NCBI GenBank assembly: GCA_902802535.1
Contig: CADCML010000010.1
Location: forward strand, 1 to 64,000
Direction: 5' to 3'
From: an uncultured Bacteroidia bacterium
GTDB taxonomy: Bacteria; Bacteroidota; Bacteroidia; Bacteroidales; F082
Length of the DNA: 64,000 nucleotides
Both the position numbers and the translations under genes were made by a program. Below the pieces are notes generated by a model. The model was not told where the DNA came from. It saw only the letters and a program-made list of their open reading frames with translations, and made no database searches. This document shows positions 50,108-58,112 of the stretch, one piece after another (position 1 is the first letter of the stretch; the number at the start of each line of letters is the position of its first letter).

Positions 50108-52315
50108 ATGGCAAAAAAAGATGACCAGAAGATACACAAACTTCTGAAAGATGTTTTCGGTTTTGACCAATTCAAGGGCAACCAAGAAGAGATCATCAAA
50201 AGCATCCTTAGCGGAAGCAATACCTTCGTACTGATGCCCACTGGAGGCGGCAAATCGCTGTGTTACCAGCTGCCGGCACTCATGTCGAAAGGCACGGCTA
50301 TCGTTGTCTCACCGCTGATTGCGTTGATGAAAAACCAGGTCGACATGATCCGAAACTTTGGCACCGAGTTGGGCATCGCCCATGTGATGAACTCATCGCT
50401 CTCGAAAGCCGAACTGATTGAAGTCAAGGAAGACCTGAAAAGCGGAAAAACCAAATTGCTCTATGTGGCACCCGAGTCGCTCACCAAGGAAGAGACCATT
50501 GAATTCCTTCGTGGCCTCAAGATTTCGTTCGTTGCCATCGACGAGGCACACTGCATCTCGGAGTGGGGCCACGATTTCCGACCCGAATACCGCCGCCTGC
50601 GTCCCATCATCAACGCCATCGACGACACCCTCCCCATCATCGCCCTGACAGCTACTGCCACGATGAAGGTGCAAAACGACATCCTGAAGAACCTGGAAAT
50701 CATGGATGCCAAAATCTTCAAGTCGTCGTTCGACCGCCCCAACCTTTATTATGAAGTAAGGCCCAAGACCAAAGACGTCATCAAAGACATCATCAAATAT
50801 ATCAAACAGAACCCAGGCAAGTCGGGCATCGTATACTGCCTCAGCCGCAAAAAGGTGGAGGAACTGGCCGAAACCCTGGCCGTCAACGGCATCAAGGCAC
50901 TGCCATACCATGCCGGACTGGACAGCCAGACGCGCAAGGAAAACCAAGACAAATTCCTCATGGAAGAAGTTGATGTCATCGTGGCCACCATCGCTTTCGG
51001 CATGGGCATCGACAAGCCCGACGTGCGCTTCGTCATCCACCACGACATCCCCAAGAGTCTCGAAGGCTACTATCAGGAAACAGGACGTGCAGGTCGCGAC
51101 GGCGGCGAAGGCAACTGCATCGCGTTCTACGACTACGAGGACATCCATAAGCTGGAGAAGTTCAACAAAGGCAAGAACGTGGCCGAGCAGGAAATCGCCC
51201 GCGAATTGTTGAACGAAACGGTAACTTACGCCGAATCAGCGGTTTGCCGACACAGACTATTGCTCCACTATTTTGGTGAGGAATACAACAAGGAGAACTG
51301 TGCTTCGTGCGACAATTGCCGTTACCCCAAAGAGAAATTTGACGGCAAGGAAGACTTGAAACTCGTCCTCGAAGCCGTGGAAGACACCAAACAGCTCTTC
51401 AAAACCAAACACATCGCCGAGCTGTTGGCGGGCAAACTCACGGGCGACATCAAGGCGGCCAAACAGGAGAACAACGAATTTTTCGGCGCAGGCGACGAAC
51501 ACGACGAGAAGTATTGGACTGCGGTCATCCGTCAAGCATTAGTCAACAAATTGTTGTCCAAGGACATAGAGAACTACGGCATCCTAAAGATGACAAAAGA
51601 AGGCAAGAACTTCATCAAGAAGCCTTACACCATCCTGCTCGTCAAGGACCATGATTACGAGAACTCCGACGAGGACGATCCCGAGACCATGGCGGCCATG
51701 GGTGCCAACAAGGACGGCGGTGCCGACAAGACCCTTTTCGCCTTGCTGAAAGACCTGCGCAAGACCATCGCCAAACAGAACGGATTGCCGCCATTCGTCA
51801 TTTTCCAAGACCCGTCGCTCGAAGACATGGCCATCCAATACCCCATCACCAAAGAGGAAATGACCCAAATTTCGGGTGTGGGTGCGGGCAAGGCTGAGAA
51901 GTTTGGCGAGCCTTTCATCAAGCTCATCAAGGAGTATGTGGAAGAGAACGAAATCACCCGCCCAAATGACATGGTGGTGAAGTCGGTGGTCAACAACTCC
52001 GCGCTGAAAATCGGCATCATCCAGAACATCGACAAGAAGATTCCGTTAGACGACATCGCCTACGGCAAAGGCTTGAGTTTCGATGAGTTGCTGTCAGAAA
52101 TCGAGAGCATTGTTTCCTCTGGCACCCATTTGGACATCAATTATTTCATCGAGGATTTCGTTGACATCTACCATCAGGAAGACATTTTGGAGTATTTCCA
52201 TGAGGCTGAATCGGACGACATCCAAACCGCCTTGCGCGAACTTGGTGAGGATGAATACGAAGAGGAGGAAGTCCGCCTGATGCGCATCAAGTTCCTCTCC
52301 GATGTGGGCAATTGA
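50108..52315 (+). CDS. recQ: ATP-dependent DNA helicase RecQ
   Basis: 735 residues. Helicase motifs: Q-motif-like FGFDQFKGNQEEII, Walker A LMPTGGGKSLCYQLPA, DEAH box AIDEAHCISEWGHDFRPEY, motif III ALTATAT, GIVYCLSRKK, motif V FGMGIDKPDVRFVIH and motif VI YYQETGRAGRDG. The zinc site is C-x16-C-x2-C-x2-C-like (NCASCDNCRYP), then an RQC winged helix and an HRDC-like region (about 590-660). It resolves recombination intermediates. The start follows the rare strong ribosome-binding site; the frame is open further upstream, but that part precedes the promoter. Confidence 0.95.
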   Translation: MAKKDDQKIHKLLKDVFGFDQFKGNQEEIIKSILSGSNTFVLMPTGGGKSLCYQLPALMSKGTAIVVSPLIALMKNQVDMIRNFGTELGIAHVMNSSLSKAELIEVKEDLKSGKTKLLYVAPESLTKEETIEFLRGLKISFVAIDEAHCISEWGHDFRPEYRRLRPIINAIDDTLPIIALTATATMKVQNDILKNLEIMDAKIFKSSFDRPNLYYEVRPKTKDVIKDIIKYIKQNPGKSGIVYCLSRKKVEELAETLAVNGIKALPYHAGLDSQTRKENQDKFLMEEVDVIVATIAFGMGIDKPDVRFVIHHDIPKSLEGYYQETGRAGRDGGEGNCIAFYDYEDIHKLEKFNKGKNVAEQEIARELLNETVTYAESAVCRHRLLLHYFGEEYNKENCASCDNCRYPKEKFDGKEDLKLVLEAVEDTKQLFKTKHIAELLAGKLTGDIKAAKQENNEFFGAGDEHDEKYWTAVIRQALVNKLLSKDIENYGILKMTKEGKNFIKKPYTILLVKDHDYENSDEDDPETMAAMGANKDGGADKTLFALLKDLRKTIAKQNGLPPFVIFQDPSLEDMAIQYPITKEEMTQISGVGAGKAEKFGEPFIKLIKEYVEENEITRPNDMVVKSVVNNSALKIGIIQNIDKKIPLDDIAYGKGLSFDELLSEIESIVSSGTHLDINYFIEDFVDIYHQEDILEYFHEAESDDIQTALRELGEDEYEEEEVRLMRIKFLSDVGN

Positions 52316-52321
52316 TTCAGA

Positions 52322-52633
52322 ATGAAGCGTTTCGTTTTCATAGTTTTTGTTTTGCTCTTGTTTTCGGCTTGCGGAAACAAGAGCAAAACATTTGTGCCTG
52401 ACCGTTTGCTCACCGAGCAGGAAATGATTGACCTGATGACCGATGTGCAAATCATCGAGGCCGACATCAACTACCAAAAAACGCAGGAGCGCGAACACAA
52501 AGATTCCATCCCAAGCAAGCCCATCGACCCTGTCAAACTATCAAGGTTGTATTACGACCAACTCTTTGAGGACTCGGTGGTGCAGCGACTGACGAAGGTT
52601 CAATCGGAGTCCCAAAGGGACGACAGCCAATAG
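52322..52633 (+). CDS. DUF4296 lipoprotein
   Basis: 103 residues with a lipobox (LLLFSACGNKSK, Cys17). LLTEQEMIDLMTDVQIIEADINYQ and KLSRLYYDQLFEDSVV are the conserved parts of DUF4296, a Bacteroidota lipoprotein family of unknown function. It starts 6 bases after recQ. The last eight codons and the TAG stop lie inside a REP-like hairpin element (52609-52655), so the C-terminus QRDDSQ is probably element-derived. Confidence 0.82.
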   Translation: MKRFVFIVFVLLLFSACGNKSKTFVPDRLLTEQEMIDLMTDVQIIEADINYQKTQEREHKDSIPSKPIDPVKLSRLYYDQLFEDSVVQRLTKVQSESQRDDSQ

Positions 52634-52655
52634 GCAGACGGTGTAAACCTCTGCC
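52609..52655 (-). repeat. REP-like element upstream of the Y1 transposase (inverted copy)
   Basis: GTCCC-AAA-GGGAC (52609-52621), then GGCAGA (52633-52638) pairing with TCTGCC (52650-52655) around CGGTGTAAACC. It is the inverted relative of the copies at 53167 and 53241; the stem change GGCAGG/CCTGCC to GGCAGA/TCTGCC is compensated. Confidence 0.82.
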
Positions 52656-52680
52656 ATTCGTTAAACCAAAACGCAACAAA

Positions 52681-53136
52681 ATGGCCAGCACATTAGTACA
52701 ACAATATATGCACATCGTGTTCCACACGAAAAGCACAAGTATTACAATGCGGGAAGAGGATTTGCCGCGTGTTTTCGATTATATTGGCGGTGTCATCCGA
52801 AACATTAACGGAGTTTCCATTCAAGTAGGCGGTCGTCCTGACCACATCCATATATTGGCATCCATGCCCAAAACAATGAGCCTCGCAGAATTTGTCCGCA
52901 CCATCAAATCCAACAGCAGCAAATGGATCAAAACATTGGATGGTTATTACAAACCGTTTATGTGGCAGGAAGGCTATGGCGCTTTCAGTGTCAGCGCATC
53001 GGTGTTGGACAAAACGGCCAAATACATCAAAAACCAAAAGGTGCGTCATCGCGACCGGACATTCATCGATGAATACAAACAATTCTTGGATGCATACCAT
53101 GTGGAATATGATGAACGGTATGCATTTGGGGATTGA
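52681..53136 (+). CDS. REP-associated tyrosine transposase (Y1, IS200/IS605-like TnpA)
   Basis: 151 residues of the Y1 transposase fold. HUH motif HIH at 55-57 (GRPDHIHILASMP) and the catalytic tyrosine Tyr115 in TAKYIKNQ, both intact. These single-strand DNA transposases cut at hairpins beside their ends. IS200 elements have one such gene and sub-terminal hairpins; RAYTs act on REP hairpins. Here inverted two-hairpin elements flank the gene (52609-52655; 53167-53216 and 53241-53290), and related ones lie at 12822-13075. No accessory TnpB is present. An IS200-type element is the alternative; the flanking and remote REPs favour a RAYT. Confidence 0.88.
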   Translation: MASTLVQQYMHIVFHTKSTSITMREEDLPRVFDYIGGVIRNINGVSIQVGGRPDHIHILASMPKTMSLAEFVRTIKSNSSKWIKTLDGYYKPFMWQEGYGAFSVSASVLDKTAKYIKNQKVRHRDRTFIDEYKQFLDAYHVEYDERYAFGD

Positions 53137-53166
53137 TTTTTCAGCGAGGGTTTGCCACGTTTTTTC

Positions 53167-53216
53167 GGCAGGGGTTCACACCGCCTGCCTACGATGCTGT
53201 CACCCCTTCGGGGTTC
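53167..53216 (+). repeat. REP-like element, downstream copy 1
   Basis: GGCAGG (53167-53172) pairs with CCTGCC (53184-53189); then ACCCC-TTC-GGGGT (53202-53214). Repeats again 74 bases on. Confidence 0.88.
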
Positions 53217-53240
53217 CGTTTTGCGTCGTGGTTTTTCATC

Positions 53241-53290
53241 GGCAGGGGTTTACACCACCTGCCTATGATGCTGTCACCCCTTCGGGGTTC
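53241..53290 (+). repeat. REP-like element, downstream copy 2
   Basis: GGCAGG (53241-53246) with CCTGCC (53258-53263) and ACCCC-TTC-GGGGT (53276-53288), differing from copy 1 at three loop or linker positions. It abuts the stop of the next minus-strand gene. Confidence 0.88.
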
Positions 53291-53292
53291 CT

Positions 53293-54286
53293 TTACTTCT
53301 TCAATTCCGCAGCAATCAAATCATTGAGCTTTCTTGCGGCATCCATAAGCATACTCTCGTCCGTCGGGACGGGCACGGGATGACTGTTCAAGCGGCTCAA
53401 GGTTTCTGCCGAACAAGCCTCGCGGTCGCCCTTGATGGTGGTGTAGTCGTTCTTGAAGGTGGAGGTCACCTCGAAAGGTATCGAATACATTGGATCGTTT
53501 TCATTCCTAATGCTGCAACTCGCACAATCCATGACAATATGCCCCTTAACTGTAACACTCTTGTTCTGAGTGTGATCTGTCACATCAACGGTTTTTCCGT
53601 TATTGGTTTCATTAAAGGTCACCTCATCAAGTCGGACTGGGGATATTTTCACCTCATCCACCACAGCATCAACTGAATACATGATAAAAAGTTTTCGATC
53701 CCATTCGGTAAGAAAAGTATTATAGGTTGGCAGTTCACCTGCATCAAAAGCAAGCACATTCGCCTTAAATTCCTGTGGCAAAGTGAAATCGCTTGCATTG
53801 CCAAAACCTCACGAGTTGCGCAACAAATTTCATTGCTTCTTGCCCATCTTCTTTCGTTCCTTTAGCGAGCAACTGGTTGATTTTCGCCACCAAAAAGTTC
53901 TCCGCCTTATTACGGGCGACCATCATGTCATCATCAAGGTCAAGTTTCACATAGTTCATGCCCTTTTTGACCTCTTTCGGGAAACACTTCAAGGCATCAT
54001 TGCGGCCTTTCATGCTGCAATAACGCTGGTAAATCTCTGGCCACACGTCAGGCTGGCCCGTGGCTTTCAGGGCTTGGATGCGCTCATGGTCGGCTTGGTT
54101 GGCCTTGTGGTACGATGCCGCCACATAATTGATGTCTTTGTCGTTCATCTTGCCCTTGCACACTTCGGGCGCAACGCGCTGAATCACTTGGTCATACTCT
54201 TGGGCTTCATAAAGTTTCTTGGTCGTGTCGCAAGCTGTGAGCATTACGCCGAGCAACAATGCGGGAATCAGTCGGATGTATTTCAT
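53293..54286 (-). pseudogene. Lipoprotein gene broken by a single-base frameshift
   Basis: The start at 54286 gives MKYIRLIPALLLGVMLTACDTTKK with lipobox LTAC (Cys19). The frame runs to KFVAQLVRFWQCKRFHFATGI and stops. Removing one T from a TTTT run (plus-strand AAAA at 53803-53806) restores VRFGNASDFTLPQEFKANVL and joins the downstream frame that ends at 53293 (AARKLNDLIAAELKK), giving about 330 residues. The N-terminal half is helical with conserved Cys pairs; the C-terminal half is beta-rich with DCASC. Function unknown. The shift may be a real mutation, programmed slippage or a sequencing error. Confidence 0.78.
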
Positions 54287-54365
54287 AATTTCAAATTTGA
54301 CGATTAAAACAGCATAAAAACCACAAATTTCGCTCCAAAATTGCACAGAACGGAAGAAAAATCTT

Positions 54366-54373
54366 TACTTTTG
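54366..54373 (+). promoter_or_regulatory. -7 element TACTTTTG for the polyprenyl synthase gene
   Basis: TACTTTTG, 21 bases before the ATG at 54395; it rules out an earlier in-frame ATG. Confidence 0.6.
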
Positions 54374-54394
54374 TGGGCACAAAATCGACCAACA

Positions 54395-55366
54395 ATGGAA
54401 AAAATCAAGCAACTGCAACAGGATTTCGCCGATTTTATGGCGCAACGCAACTTCAACGGACAGCCGACCGAGTTATACGAACCCATTGCCTACACCATCT
54501 TGCAAAGCGGCAAACGCCTCCGCCCCATGCTCTGCCTCTTGGCCAACGACATGTTTGACGGCGACAAGCAGCAAGCCCTTTGGCCCTCTTTGGCTTTGGA
54601 AACCTTCCACAACTTCACCCTCATCCACGACGACATCATGGACAAGGCCCCCATGCGCCGTGGCAAGCCGACTGTCTACCAAAAATGGAACTCCGACATT
54701 GCCATCCTTTCGGGCGATGCCATGTTGGCGATGGCATTCCAGTTTGCGCTGAAGCCCCAAAAAGGTGCCGAACTCGCGCAACAGTTGGGCAAAGTGGCCA
54801 TCGAGATTTGCGAAGGCCAGCAGATGGACCTCAACTTCGAGACCCTCGGCAATGTGACGATTGACGAATATTTGGAGATGATTCGACTGAAAACCGCCGT
54901 TTTGCTGGCTACTGCCTTGCAAATGGGTGCCACCACAGCTGAAGCCGATAAGTCTGACATTCAGCATCTTTACGACTTCGGCATTAATATGGGCATGAGT
55001 TTCCAACTGCAAGACGACATCCTTGACCTTTACAGCGACGTGGCCGTATTCGGCAAGCGCCATGGTGGCGACATTGCCGACAACAAGAAGACTTATCTTT
55101 ATTTGAAGGCGCTAGAATTAGCCTCCGAGCAAGACCGCAAACGACTCGAATACCTCTTCACCCTCCGCATGGACCACGATGAGGAGGAAAAAATCGAAGA
55201 AGTTCAAGCCATTTACGACCGCCTGCATGTGAAAGAGGCTGTCGAACAAGTCATTGCCGAATACGACCGCAAGGCTTTGGCCGAGTTGGAGGCCATCGAC
55301 TTGCCGGAAGAGCGTAAAATCCACCTCCGCAATTACGCCGAACTGCTTTCGGGACGTAAAAAATAA
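54395..55366 (+). CDS. Polyprenyl diphosphate synthase (trans-type)
   Basis: 323 residues. First Asp-rich region LIHDDIMDKAPMRRGKPT and second QLQDDILDLYSD, with GKRLRPML near the N-terminus; all are needed for Mg2+-diphosphate binding. It condenses isopentenyl diphosphate onto an allylic diphosphate. The two residues before the first DDxxD are Ile-His, with the bulky Phe at about -8; this does not safely separate FPP/GGPP from longer-chain (octaprenyl) synthases. Transcribed alone and followed by a terminator. Confidence 0.9.
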   Translation: MEKIKQLQQDFADFMAQRNFNGQPTELYEPIAYTILQSGKRLRPMLCLLANDMFDGDKQQALWPSLALETFHNFTLIHDDIMDKAPMRRGKPTVYQKWNSDIAILSGDAMLAMAFQFALKPQKGAELAQQLGKVAIEICEGQQMDLNFETLGNVTIDEYLEMIRLKTAVLLATALQMGATTAEADKSDIQHLYDFGINMGMSFQLQDDILDLYSDVAVFGKRHGGDIADNKKTYLYLKALELASEQDRKRLEYLFTLRMDHDEEEKIEEVQAIYDRLHVKEAVEQVIAEYDRKALAELEAIDLPEERKIHLRNYAELLSGRKK

Positions 55367-55385
55367 ATCACGTTGCCACACAAAA

Positions 55386-55427
55386 ACCAAGGAGACCTCC
55401 TGATGTGGAAGCCTCCTTGTTGTTTTT
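55386..55427 (+). terminator. Intrinsic terminator after the polyprenyl synthase gene
   Basis: AACCAAGGAG pairs with CTCCTTGTT across a loop of about 17 bases, followed by GTTTTTC. Confidence 0.65.
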
Positions 55428-55443
55428 CAAGCGATTGCAAACC

Positions 55444-55863
55444 TTATTTGTCAGTAGCGGTCTCGTTTGTTTCCGATTTCTCGCTTTTCTTGGGGGCTGG
55501 TTTCGTGGCATCGCACTTCTTGTCGCCGTGCTTGCACTCCTTCTTGCAGTCAGCTTTCACTTGCTTTTCGCTGCCTGACACTTTCTTTTCGGCGCAGCAA
55601 TTGTCGGCTTTTTTCTTGTCGGCGCAACATTCACCGCCCTTTTTCTTGTCCGCTGATACATTTTTTTCAGCGCAGCAGTCGTCTTTCTTCTGTTTCACAG
55701 GCTCTTGCGCAACTGCGGAGGCAGTCGGTTGCTTCTCCGACTTCACGACCGTGGTTTCGGCCTTCTTGGATTTCACTTCAGCGTTTTGAGCATTGGCATC
55801 TTGAATGCTCATGGCACCGATGGCGAACATGGCCAAGGCGCCGAATAAGATGGATTTCTTCAT
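55444..55863 (-). CDS. Small secreted Lys/Cys-rich protein with CC repeats
   Basis: 139 residues. The signal peptide MKKSILFGALAMFAIGAMSIQDANA ends near residue 25. The mature part is almost wholly Lys, Glu, Asp, Ala and Cys. It contains DDCCAEK, GECCADK and DNCCAEK, then CKKECKHGDKKC: ten cysteines, six of them in CC pairs. No known domain is recognised. Low-complexity export with regularly spaced Cys suggests metal binding or an oxidised periplasmic peptide, but this is inference. It is convergent with the polyprenyl synthase gene. No promoter match found. Confidence 0.75.
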   Translation of the reverse strand: MKKSILFGALAMFAIGAMSIQDANAQNAEVKSKKAETTVVKSEKQPTASAVAQEPVKQKKDDCCAEKNVSADKKKGGECCADKKKADNCCAEKKVSGSEKQVKADCKKECKHGDKKCDATKPAPKKSEKSETNETATDK

Positions 55864-55921
55864 GTTGATATAGTTTAGATTAAAATTACAGGTTATTTCA
55901 TATCAAAAACCGTTCCAAAAA

Positions 55922-57133
55922 TCAAGGGAGAAACAGGCAACTATCGCCATAACTCAGAAAGCGGAAACCATTGTCCAAAGCGAAGCGGTAGCAATCTTTC
56001 CAACGCTCGCCGATGAGGGCCGAAACCAACAGCAGTAAAGTGCTTTTCGGTTGGTGGAAATTAGTGATTAGCCCCGTGATGACGCGCATCTTATAGCTCG
56101 GCGCAATCATCAGGGCGGTGCTGGCTTCGAGTCGGGTCAGATTGTGCTTGTCCAAATAGTCCAACACCCATTGCAAGGCTTCAGGCGTTGAAAGTGAATC
56201 GTGATTTTCGTAAGGGAACCATTGCTCCACATGCAGCGGACGCAAATCCAGACCTTGCTCCTTCAACATCACGCCTATCCAGTAAAGGCTCTCCAAGGTG
56301 CGGGTGCTGGTCGTCCCAACGGGGACAATCGGCTTCCCAAAACGATGAATCAAGTTTTGAATCAACGACTTGCGCACAATGACAGTTTCAGAGTGCATGG
56401 CGTGTTCGCCGATGATTTCCGTTGAAACCGGCTTGAAAGTCCCCGCTCCCACATGCAACGTCACTTCATCGAAAGCAAAGCCTTGTTCGCGCAAGGACGC
56501 GATGAGCGGCTGGGTGAAATGCAAACCCGCCGTGGGTGCAGCCACTGAGCCGTCGTAGCGAGCAAAGACGGTTTGATAACGGTCACGATCGTCGGGTTCG
56601 GCATCGCGGTGCAGATAAGGCGGCAAAGGAATCTCGCCCGCAGCCTCCAACACCGAGGCAAACGACAGGTTTTCAGGCGTCCACGAAAACTCAATTTCGG
56701 CATATTGGTCGTTTTGGGAAATTCTTTCCGCACTCAAAACCACAGGCTGCCCGCCTACTGTCAGCTCCATTGAGAGTTTCCCTTCCTTCCAACGTTTCGC
56801 ATTGCCTATCAAGCACTTCCAGCGCACAGGCGAAACCGCACTGAAGGCTACTTGATAGTCCTTTTCGGGTTCCAAGCAGAAAATCTCAATACGCGAACCA
56901 GTCACCTTATGGAACTGCAACCTCGCCCGAATGACTTTGGTTTCATTGAAGACCAACAAGGCATCTTTCGGCAGAAAATCACCGATATACTTGAATTGGG
57001 ATTCCTGTATCTCGTTGTTTTTCAGCACTAAAATTTTCGATGCATCTCGCTCGGGCAAAGGATATTTGGCGATACGTTCCTCAGGCAAGGGATAGTCGTA
57101 GGCTTCGATGGAAATATGTTTTACGTCAATCAT
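55922..57133 (-). CDS. queA: tRNA preQ1(34) S-adenosylmethionine ribosyltransferase-isomerase QueA
   Basis: 403 residues from MIDVKHISIEAYDYPLPEERIAKYPL. Signatures: PLPERDASKILVL, FNETKVIRARL, SRIEIFCLEP, DGSVAAPTAGLHFT, VTLHVGAGTFKPV, MHSETVIV, VGTTSTRTLE and LITNFHQPKSTLLLLVSAL. It transfers the ribosyl part of SAM to preQ1-tRNA to give epoxyqueuosine. It is longer than E. coli QueA (356) by an insertion around residues 110-190, as in other Bacteroidota. Its promoter is at 57149-57156, divergent from gtrA; the leader is too short for a preQ1 riboswitch. Confidence 0.95.
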   Translation of the reverse strand: MIDVKHISIEAYDYPLPEERIAKYPLPERDASKILVLKNNEIQESQFKYIGDFLPKDALLVFNETKVIRARLQFHKVTGSRIEIFCLEPEKDYQVAFSAVSPVRWKCLIGNAKRWKEGKLSMELTVGGQPVVLSAERISQNDQYAEIEFSWTPENLSFASVLEAAGEIPLPPYLHRDAEPDDRDRYQTVFARYDGSVAAPTAGLHFTQPLIASLREQGFAFDEVTLHVGAGTFKPVSTEIIGEHAMHSETVIVRKSLIQNLIHRFGKPIVPVGTTSTRTLESLYWIGVMLKEQGLDLRPLHVEQWFPYENHDSLSTPEALQWVLDYLDKHNLTRLEASTALMIAPSYKMRVITGLITNFHQPKSTLLLLVSALIGERWKDCYRFALDNGFRFLSYGDSCLFLP

Positions 57134-57148
57134 CGTCGAAATTTTGCG

Positions 57149-57177
57149 CAAAAGTAGGAAATAATTGCCTATTTTTG
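57149..57177. promoter_or_regulatory. Divergent -7 elements for queA and gtrA
   Basis: Minus-strand TACTTTTG at 57149-57156 (16 bases from the queA ATG) and plus-strand TATTTTTG at 57170-57177 (18 bases from the gtrA ATG). Confidence 0.6.
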
Positions 57178-57194
57178 CATTCCAATACCAAGAA

Positions 57195-57602
57195 ATGAAC
57201 ACCCTATTCAAGATAGAGCTCACCCGTAGTTTCCTGCTGAAATTCCTGAAATTCGGCGTGGTAGGCTTTTCTGGAGTTTTCGTCAACTTCGGAGTCACCT
57301 ACGCTTGCAAGGAATGGCTGAAGTGGAACAAATACTTGAGCAATATCCTGGGTTTCATCGTCGCAGCCACCACCAACTACCTCCTCAACCGCTGGTGGAC
57401 ATTCGAGAGCACCAACCCGCAAATCGGGACGGAGTATGCGAAATACTTTGGCATCGCCTTGGTAGGCTTGGGCATCGACACGCTGACGGTATATGTGCTC
57501 AACGGCAAACTGAAATGGAACTTCTACCTTAGCAAAGTGTTTGCCGTGGGAGCCTCGACGCTGTGGAATTTCTTTGGAAATCTGCTGTTTACGTTTGCTT
57601 AG
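57195..57602 (+). CDS. GtrA-family membrane protein
   Basis: 135 residues, four membrane helices. FLKFGVVGFSGVFVNFGVTYAC and NILGFIVAATTNYLLNRWWTFES are the GtrA hallmarks. The family flips or supports transfer of lipid-linked sugars for cell-surface glycosylation. The start is fixed by the promoter at 57170-57177. It is a single gene, with no glycosyltransferase beside it. Confidence 0.88.
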   Translation: MNTLFKIELTRSFLLKFLKFGVVGFSGVFVNFGVTYACKEWLKWNKYLSNILGFIVAATTNYLLNRWWTFESTNPQIGTEYAKYFGIALVGLGIDTLTVYVLNGKLKWNFYLSKVFAVGASTLWNFFGNLLFTFA

Positions 57603-57658
57603 ACTTTTCCGCAGGCATAAACCCCAGCCAACACACATGCCTGCTGGTTTTCTTATGC

Positions 57659-58102
57659 CTACTGAGCTGTCATTTCGGCGTAGTCGGGAAGATGGTCAAG
57701 TGGGGAAAGGGTTTGACCGTCCACTAAATAACAGTAAGTGACATTGCCATTGCTGAGGAGCAAATACTTGGGTCTCAATGCGGAATGATAGCGTATGGCT
57801 TGTTCCAGCACGGCCTCGGTAAGTTTTACTGTAGCTGCCTTGCATTCCACTATCATGACAGGGTGGCCATCGGTGCCAAAAACAACTGCATCGGCACGCT
57901 TGTCCAAGCCATTCACCTTCACCGAATACTCCACTGCCAAAAGTCCAGCAGGCACATGGAGATGCTCCACCAAAAGGCAAAGCATTTGTTGCCTCACCTT
58001 TTCCTCAGGCGTCAGGGCAACGAAGCGGCGGCGCAAAGGGTCGAAGACGAACATCCTCCCTTCGCGCTCCTCCGTTTCGAACCATGGCAATGGATTGGCC
58101 AT
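57659..58102 (-). CDS. Stand-alone HsdR N-terminal-like (PD-(D/E)xK) domain protein
   Basis: 147 residues matching HSDR_N_2, the nuclease domain at the start of type I restriction R subunits. Seen: RRRFVALTPEEKVRQQMLCLLV, YSVKVNGLDKRADAVVFG with the metal-binding Asp, and MIVECKAATVKL with E-x-K. No helicase, HsdM or HsdS is present. It is common in Bacteroidota as a single-domain protein of unknown role. It begins 10 bases after the DUF4837 gene, so it is probably the last gene of that transcript. Confidence 0.82.
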   Translation of the reverse strand: MANPLPWFETEEREGRMFVFDPLRRRFVALTPEEKVRQQMLCLLVEHLHVPAGLLAVEYSVKVNGLDKRADAVVFGTDGHPVMIVECKAATVKLTEAVLEQAIRYHSALRPKYLLLSNGNVTYCYLVDGQTLSPLDHLPDYAEMTAQ

Positions 58103-58112
58103 AAAAAAGAAC

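Noticed and set aside
57134..57160. preQ1 riboswitch before queA
   Set aside because: Only about 16 bases separate the -7 element from the start codon; there is no room.
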